DNA from: Atherinomorus stipes
Lineage: Eukaryota; Chordata; Actinopteri; Atheriniformes; Atherinidae
Direction: 5' to 3'
Assembly: GCA_023101725.1 (NCBI GenBank)
Contig: JALJCO010001445.1
Coordinates: 150,184 to 214,183 of the forward strand
DNA: 64,000 nt
The first letter of the stretch is position 1, and every line of letters starts with the position of its first letter. The translations under genes were made by a program, and so were the position numbers. This document shows, one piece after another, positions 58,056 through 64,000 of the stretch. The notes under the pieces were generated by a model, which was given only the letters and a program-made list of their open reading frames with translations, was not told the DNA's origin and did not search any database.

Positions 58056-60015
58056 TTATGTGAGGGTAGAAACTTGAGATGATGTCAATTTTCCCACTTT
58101 ATGTTCAGTTTGATTTAAATGAGTTTCCTGTAAGAAAGATATATCCGCACCCTCCTTTTTAACTGAAGTAATATTTTTACGCTTAATGGGATGTTTAAGG
58201 CCATTCACATTATATGAAATTATTTTAGAGGTTTCATCTATAGTTGACAAGTTTGTACAATTCAAATTCCATCAACTGAGGACTTACACTTATTTTTAAC
58301 AATTTTCCAAACAATTTATTTCATTTAAACCGACAACCATATGTGAAAATAAATCAAAATTAACTAAATCCCATAGCGACCTCCAAAAGTGGCAGACACT
58401 ACCAGTCTGCCATGTCCTTGATTCCTTGTGTGTTACCTGGAATCCTGGGTATCTAAGGAAACTACCAAATTAATGTGGGAAACAGCATGTTAATTTGTCA
58501 TTCCCCTCCTGCCCACTCTACTTAGTCTAAATCATAAAAGAAAATCATTCCTCCCACCTTCATCACTATTAATTATAGTTCTTCAAATTGATCACATTAA
58601 TTGCTAACATTCTTGTTACTTCCCACTTTAAGTCTTTTAGATTGTTGACGCTGTTTAAACTCCTAATCCTCTTTTCTTCCCAATGCGCCCCGTTTGTCTT
58701 TGCGCATCCGAACTCAGCGGCGCTGCTGCTTGGTCTCATCTCCAGGCTGGACAACACCCCTGTCTCTCAGGTCGAGTCTGCGTCTTAAATGAGTCATAAT
58801 CCATTGTATTTCCCTCCATGAAAACCTCAGCTTTGCTGGGTATATTATGTGAGATTTAATGTTTTTCCCCTTAGAGCTTTCAGCTGAGAGTCTTACTCCG
58901 TTCCTTTTGTTTTTACTTGAAAAATCTTGAGAGAAGAAGATGGATGTTCTCCGATCTTTGCTCGTTTGACCACGCTGCTTGTGGACGCGTTGTCTTTATT
59001 CCACTGCACAAACCGAACCACCACGGACCTGGGTGATGCGCCCTCCCGGGTAGGTCTCTGTCCAATGAGCGGTGAGCCGGGCGATTTGGATGGTGTCCGG
59101 TGAGATGTCCAACTTTTCTGTTAGTAGCGTAGTGACAAAACAATAATGTCGTTCGTCTTAGTCCTCCTGGACCCCATATATACGAATGTTGTTTTGTCTT
59201 GATTTATTCTCCAGGTATTCCACTTTTTCCGCATTTCTTTGCTCTTTCATTAATCTTTTCATAGCGTGGTATTGGCTCTTTTTTTCCAAAGTTTTATTCT
59301 TTGCTCAGCCTCTTTGACACCCTCTGGGTCTTTTAAGATCATGACATTTCTTTCAGGGTTTTTATGTGAGTCATTTCACTAGTCATTTTACTCCATCCAT
59401 ACGGAGTTTCGATTTGTTTAGCAAGATTTCTTTAAAACCGTGAGAAAGATTTAAGATTTTTCTCAAGGCTACTCACGCATTGTGTTTCGTTTGTCACGTG
59501 GTATCCCTTTGTCTTTGTTTAGGATTAATCCCTTGAGTCGCTGTCCGGATCGAGGTTCATTAGCGGAGCTTCTTTACAAATTGTTTTTCCCAACATAGGC
59601 TATTCACAAGACAGCGTCCTTTTGGGGATTTGGGGAATTTTTTCACACATTAGACGACATGAAAGCGTGCCTGCTTGTCTTCCCACCGGAAGTCCCGTCC
59701 GTATTGGGGGGGGGGGGGGGGGGGGTGTTGTTTGTGATGGGGGATATTGGGTGGGGGGGTGGCGGGGGTGGTAACTTGGGGGTGGGCTGATCTGGTGGCC
59801 CGCGGGTGTTTTGGGGGGCGTTTTGGTGTGGGGTTAATTGTCCCATGCTGTGGTTTGGTAGAGAAAGGTGCCCCCGGGTAGGGGTGTAAGGGGGGAAGTG
59901 TGGAGAGTTTTTTTGGGGGTGTTTCTGCCCGGTGGGGGGTTTGTCTCGTCGATGTCGGGCGGGTGCTTGTCCGGTCGGGGAAAGGGGGGGGGGGGGTTTT
60001 GGGGCTAGAAATGAA
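58056..60015 (-). mobile_element. L1-type LINE: ORF1 and start of ORF2, truncated
   Basis: On the minus strand, at about 59223-59161, ORF1p shows VEYLENKSRQNNIRIYGVQE (end of coiled coil and RRM start). Further on come IQIARLTAHW, PRSVVVRFVQWNKD-like residues and, at 58850-58826, IIYPAKLR, the conserved L1 ORF1p C-terminal motif. At 58265-58056 ORF2 begins with IISYNVNGLKHPIKRKNI and FLQETHLNQTEHK, the L1 endonuclease N-terminus, and is cut off after about 60 residues. Many frameshifts are present. A C-rich leader (59640-60010 on the minus strand) may be the 5' UTR. The copy is dead. Confidence 0.8.
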
Positions 60016-60499
60016 ACTTCTAGCCAGTTGAATATGGTGAACTGTGTGCATCCTCGAAGAACTGTAGGTAACTGTTTGTATTTCTGCCTGAACAGGATGT
60101 TTATTTAGCCTTTAATGTTATTCAGCTGATTTGCTTATTCAGAAGTGTTCCTCCATTCACCATGTGCCTTTTTATGCTATTAAGCTAGCTGACCTGTTAC
60201 ATGCCAGTTACTGTAACTGTTAGCCTTGAACACATATGCATGTTTAGTCCTAATTGTAAGGGATTTATTGGTCATAATTAATACCTTGAATGTGTTTCTT
60301 TGCCGAACAAATGTTCCTCATGGCTTTGTATTTCCTTGCTTATAGCCCACACTCACTTCCATCCAGGCATTCACCTTAACTAGCCTGGAATTCCTCACCT
60401 GTGAGCCTGTCGTTTGTTGCATTACTGTGCTGTTGTGATGAAGAGTGTAAAGACAGTTAACTGTACAAGCAAAACCTGTGTGTTCTGACCGAAAAACGC
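60016..60499. other. Unassigned part of the insertion inside the split repeat
   Basis: Ordinary AT-rich sequence lies between the L1 leader and the right part of the split repeat. No coding or repeat identity is recognised. Confidence 0.35.
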
Positions 60500-60688
60500 A
60501 TATAACTCCATACAAATGGCCCGAGTGTTTGGTAAAAGATTACAAGAAAGGATCTGAATGAGTTCTATAATGTTTTAAAAGTTGATTCGGATCCAGAGAA
60601 AATTCCGGATATGATGATCCAGAAAACACACAAATAAGGGAGTCGAGCTGCTTGGCGGAGGTCTGCGCTCTCTGAGTGCTTTTCTAGT
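60500..60688 (+). mobile_element. 'CCTCCGCC' dispersed repeat, right part
   Basis: GATTCGGATCCAGAG...ATTCCGGATATGATGATCC leads to GCTTGGCGGAGGTCTGCGCTCTCTGAGTGCTTTTCTAGT, the matching right terminus of the family at 56762. Confidence 0.78.
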
Positions 60689-60789
60689 GTTGAGACTAAA
60701 TTTGGTCATAACTGACAGTAGCCATGCAATTAAATATAATAAAACTTGAGTCTGGAGCCCCTTGTGGTAGATTAATCCACTGAAATTAG

Positions 60790-60955
60790 GAGTTTGGAAA
60801 AGTATTGTATGTTTGAATGAATAACAATGACTATAATAGAAGTCAATTTTAATACCTCAGATCAATTTAGACAAAAACAAAGCAGTTTTCACTGCTCAAT
60901 GGACTCTTCCCTTTTCCCGTAACCTTTTACCTCCTCATTTTAATTAAAAAAATAT
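60790..60955. repeat. Duplicated modules shared with 61790-61885 and 45585-45695
   Basis: TAGGAGTTTGGAAAAGTATTG...ATAATAGAAGT...TTAATAC is echoed at 61790 (TAGGAGTCTGGAAAAGTATCG). The following AATACCTCAGATCAATTT...CACTGCTCAATGGACT is echoed at 45585. Confidence 0.75.
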
Positions 60956-60994
60956 TTCAAAAATATATCAAAATACATATACCGGTATCCAGTA

Positions 60995-61148
60995 TATACA
61001 TACATATATATGTGTATATATATATATATATATATAACCCTGAACTGGATAAGCGGTATAGAAAATGACAGATGAAATATATCTATATCTATTATAGATA
61101 TAGATATAGATATATTTTCATCTGTCATCTATATATCTATATATATAT

Positions 61149-61209
<61 letters not shown>

Positions 61210-61228
61210 TATATATATATATATAAAA
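60995..61228. repeat. (TA)n/(GATA)n arrays with an inverted repeat
   Basis: Alternating TA and TAGATA/TATCTA arrays surround a near-palindrome. GACAGATGAAATATATCTATATCT (from about 61067) and its complement ending ...TATTTTCATCTGTC (to about 61127) flank ATTAT. A short L2-like tail (AACCCTGAACTGGATAAGCGG) lies at about 61035. Confidence 0.9.
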
Positions 61229-61888
61229 TTAAAGACACTGAAATGTGATTTTTTTTTTCTGTTTATTTTCTAGAGTAAAACTAACATCAATTAATGCTCA
61301 ATATCGCTGTTGTAGATGTCCAGTACATAAAAAAAAAATAGTGAGATGCAACAGCAATAGTTAAGCTAACAGCTCTTTTGTATAGAAACATCTTTCAGAT
61401 GTTTAATTCTTAGTTTATGGTGCTGCTCCTTTTTTTTTGTAAATACAAGACAGTATTTTGTTTTCTGTGTGTTGTTTTCAGACACATCTTTGTTGTTTTA
61501 AGCTGCATCTCAACCCCCAGCTCTGCAGAGTATGTTACCTACCGTGTGTCTTTTCTGTCAAACATTACAATAAAGCCCCTCATTCTAGACTGAAATTACA
61601 CAGTTCAAATGTTTAACTTCAAAATATGAGTTAAAGGTCTGCCTTTTTTGAGTTCAATTGAATGTTTTTTGCGTGTTTAAGATGTGTTTGATTAAGTATT
61701 TTATTTTATAACAACATACCAGAAGTTTGTTCAATTGAGACAAAATAATACATTAGGTCAACAAAAATGCCAAAATTCAATTTACAGTGTAGGAGTCTGG
61801 AAAAGTATCGCAATAATGATTAATCAGTATAATAAGAGTTAATATTAATACTCCAATTTAACTTGAACAAACACAAATCAGTTTTTCC
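61229..61888. other. Non-coding stretch with duplicated modules
   Basis: It contains copy B of the module at 56690 (61370-61435) and the match to 60790 (61790-61885). No gene is recognised. Confidence 0.5.
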
Positions 61889-62725
61889 CCTCCCTGGGCT
61901 GCCACCTTACCGTGGTGGAGGGGTTTGTGTGTTCTGAGGATCCTAGGAGCTATGTTGTCTGGGTCTTTATGGCCCTGTAGGGTCACCCATGGCAAACAGG
62001 TCTCTAGGGGAGGAACCAGACAAAGCGCAGCCCAAACACCCTTATGGAGAGACAGCATTGGAGCCACATGTCCCTTGCCTGGATGCAGGTCACCGGGGAA
62101 CCCCTCTGGACCCAGGCATGAAGGCAGGACATGGAGGCAAGTGTCCACTGGCCAGGCTTCCACCCATGGGGCCCAGCCTGGCTTAGCTCGAGGAGATGAC
62201 ATGGGCCCCCCCTTCCGGTGAACCTCCACACACGAGAGGGGCCATAGGGGTCAGTGTGAGCTAGGCGGAAGCTGAGGGCGGGGGAGACCCTCGGTTGCAG
62301 AGGCTGGCTCTTTGGATGTGGAATGTCACCTCTCTTTTTGCAAAAGAGCCTGAGCTGGTGCGCAACGTTGAGCAGTTCCAACAAGATATAGTTGGACTCA
62401 TTTTGATGCACAGCTTGGACTCTGGAAACAGCATCCTTGAGAGCGGCTGGATCTTCATCCACTCTGGAGTTGCTCCCAGTAAGAGGCGCTGAGCCGATGT
62501 GGGCATACTGATGGCCCCCCGGCTCGGCACCTGTACGTTGGGATTTAACTGGTGAATAACAGGGTAGCCTCCCTCCGCCGTGCGATGGGTCCTGACTGTT
62601 GTCTGTTCTCATGCACCGAAGAGCAGTTCAGAGTGCCCACCCTTCTTGGAGTCTTTGGACGGCATGTTGGAAAGTGCTCCTTTAAGGGACTCTATCATTG
62701 TGCTGCACAGCAAATTTGACAGTGT
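61889..62725 (+). mobile_element. RTE/Rex3-like LINE, 5' region and first half of endonuclease
   Basis: It begins CCTCCCTGGGCTGCCACCTT and runs through a 5' UTR typical of a common teleost LINE. The frame then reads WNVTSLFAKEPELVRNVEQF, QQDIVGLILMHSLDSGNSIL, ESGWIFIHSGVAPSKRR and, after a stop, SSECPPFLESLDGMLESAPL RDSIIVL. It is the N-terminal half of an apurinic-type endonuclease with stops, interrupted at about 62725. The plus frame of 238 codons at 62580-63296 is partly this and partly antisense of the next piece. Confidence 0.8.
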
Positions 62726-62739
62726 ATATTTAACACCAG

Positions 62740-63300
62740 GCCAGCCGGGAGACATAGTCCCTCCAGCGTGTCCTGGGTCCCCCCCGGGGTCTAGTCCCGG
62801 TAGGACGTGCCTGGAACACCTCACCAGGGAGGCGTCCAGGAGGCATCCTGACCAGATGCCCGAGCCACCTCATCTGGCTCCTCTCTATACAGAGGAGCAG
62901 CGACTCTACTTTGAGCCCCTCCCGGATGACCGAGTTCCTCACCCTATCTCTAAGGGAGAGCCCGGCCAGCCTGGGGAGGAAATTCATTTCAGCCGCTTGT
63001 TCCTGCGATCTCGTTCTTTTGGTCATGACCCACAGCTTATGGCCATAGGTGAGGGTAGGAACGTAGATGGACTGGTAAATCGAGAGCTTTGCCTGCTGGC
63101 TCAGCTCCTTCTTCACCACGACGGACCGATGCAGAGTCCTCATCACTGCAGACGCCGCACCGATCTGTCTGTCCATCTCCCGCTCCATTTTTCCCTCACT
63201 CGTGAACGAGACCCTGAGATACTTGAACTCCTCCATCTGGGGCAGGACCTCGCTCCCGACCTGGAGAGGACACTCGCGGATCTACGACTAATCTGAATAC
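62740..63300 (-). mobile_element. RTE/Rex3-like LINE, inverted C-terminal fragment
   Basis: The minus frame reads MEEFKYLRVSFTSEGKMERE, IGAASAVMRTLHRSVVVKKE, LSIYQSIYVPTLTYGHKLWV and RSQMRWLGHLVRMPPGRLPG, ending RWRDYVSRLAW. It is the C-terminal region of the same LINE family in opposite orientation. The final ~40 residues and 3' UTR are missing. It is open for 168 codons, making it the best-preserved part. Confidence 0.85.
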
Positions 63301-63487
63301 TGTACCGTCCAAAGGAGTCAGAGTGATGCATAAATGTTCCTGGTGAATAAATGCACATATAAATTCTTAGAAATAAGGTCCAGGTTGAAAGAAACAAAAG
63401 TTATCCTTTAATAACCCATGGCCAACTTACTATTTTCTCTGGCCACCCTTTGGCCACCCCTTAAAAAAATTCTGCGGGAGCCCCTGG
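63301..63487. mobile_element. Fragment of a 'GGGGTGGCCA' DNA repeat
   Basis: The complement of 63415-63487 reads CCAGGGGCTCCCGCAGAATT...AAGGGGTGGCCAAAGGGTGG. This resembles the subterminal sequence of the hAT-like element at 24434-26285. Only one end is visible. Confidence 0.35.
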
Positions 63488-63927
63488 GTGGAGCTTTCAA
63501 CTGATTACCACCTGGTGGTGAGTGGGCTCAGATGGTGGGGGAGGATGCCGGTCAGACCTGGTAGGCCCAAACATGTTGTGATGGTCTACTGGGAGCATCT
63601 GGCAGAGTCCCCTGTCAGAGAGAGCTTCAGCTACCACTTCAAGGAGAGCTTAAACCATGTTCCGAGGGAGGCGAGGGACATTGAGTCAGAATTTTGTGTT
63701 CTGTGCCTCTATTGCTGAAGCTGGTAGTAGAGCTGTGGCTGTAAAGTTATTGGTGCCTGGAGCTGCGGTAATCCCCAAACTCATTGGTGGAAACCGGCAG
63801 TAAGGGATGCCGTCAAGCTGAAAAAGGAGTCCTATAGGGCCTTCTTGGCCTGTGGGACTTCAGAGGCAGCTGACACGTATCGGCAGGTAAAGCAGAGTAT
63901 AGTACGGAAGCGTATTGCATTCACCTG
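63485..63927 (+). mobile_element. RTE/Rex3-like LINE, second half of endonuclease and linker
   Basis: The plus frame resumes with VELSTDYHLVVSGLRW, RPGRPKHVVMVYWEHLAES, FKESLNHVPREARDIESE and, after frame breaks, AVRDAVKLKKESYRAFLACG. This continues the copy that broke off at 62725. About 100 codons between the halves are missing. It ends near 63927. Confidence 0.82.
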
Positions 63928-64000
63928 AAAAAAATAAAATTGGTCTGTTTTTCTGAATTAACGAGATAATTTTTACAAAAATTAATAAAAACGTTCTGTT

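Noticed and set aside
59643..60051. 133-codon proline-rich minus frame
   Set aside because: It is a translation of G-rich low-complexity DNA in the presumed L1 leader region.
62580..63296. 238-codon plus-strand frame, the longest in the last 10 kb
   Set aside because: It joins LINE endonuclease sequence to the antisense of a LINE RT tail. The real coding similarity from 62740 on is on the minus strand.

Overview
This is vertebrate, almost certainly teleost (percomorph-like) genomic DNA. It is AT-rich and intron/intergene-dominated, with many microsatellites. It carries teleost-typical transposable elements: hAT and Tc1/mariner MITEs, gypsy LTR elements, and LINEs of L1, RTE/Rex3-like, L2/Rex1-like and Jockey-like types. 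It also holds two spliced exons of a vertebrate developmental gene. Bacterial features (operons, CRISPR, RBS) are absent.

Left part (1-24 kb). The one conserved host gene is trabd2a (TIKI1, a membrane metalloprotease that inactivates Wnt ligands), on the minus strand. Exon 1 (22578-22682) carries the ATG and signal peptide, and exon 2 (20905-21465) carries the N-terminal half of the protease domain. Both junctions are phase 0 with GT-AG signals, and a TATAAAG motif lies about 310 bp upstream of the ATG. I recognise no later exon, so the first ~20.9 kb would be intron 2 and beyond. It holds MITEs (1671-2126, 4400-4988, 10229-11039, 16372-17060, 19422-19624), a Tc1 transposase relic fused to a LINE tail (15306-16152), and several strikingly perfect short hairpins.

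Middle part (24-48 kb). A 1.85-kb hAT-type element carries a nested mariner MITE. A gypsy pol relic on the minus strand (27285-29560) is split by another MITE. LINE tails, a tRNA-Glu-like sequence, a 268-bp CTTT array and a Harbinger-type Myb/SANT relic (43622-44640) follow. Between 46.4 and 48.5 kb lie a direct duplication, a large inverted repeat and two TCTCGCGAGA palindromes. No host gene is recognised between 23 and 48.8 kb.

Right part (48.8-64 kb). The most unusual locus is at 48874-51772. A compact promoter (RFX X-box, two TGACATCA CRE-like sites, GC box, TATA box) precedes an unrecognised, internally duplicated, basic protein with a ~260-residue C-terminal coiled coil. Its coding potential runs through three frames in succession, so it is read with splicing or frameshifting, or it is decaying. 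Downstream lie a MITE, a gypsy element with an exact 5-bp target-site duplication and a LINE inserted in its 3' LTR, a repeat split by an L1 copy and a strand-asymmetric G/T-rich block, and a scrambled RTE/Rex3-like LINE to the window end.

Apart from trabd2a and the 49-51 kb gene, nearly all long reading frames are transposon relics, antisense shadows or low-complexity sequence. Family names for repeats come from recognition of motifs, not from a database search.
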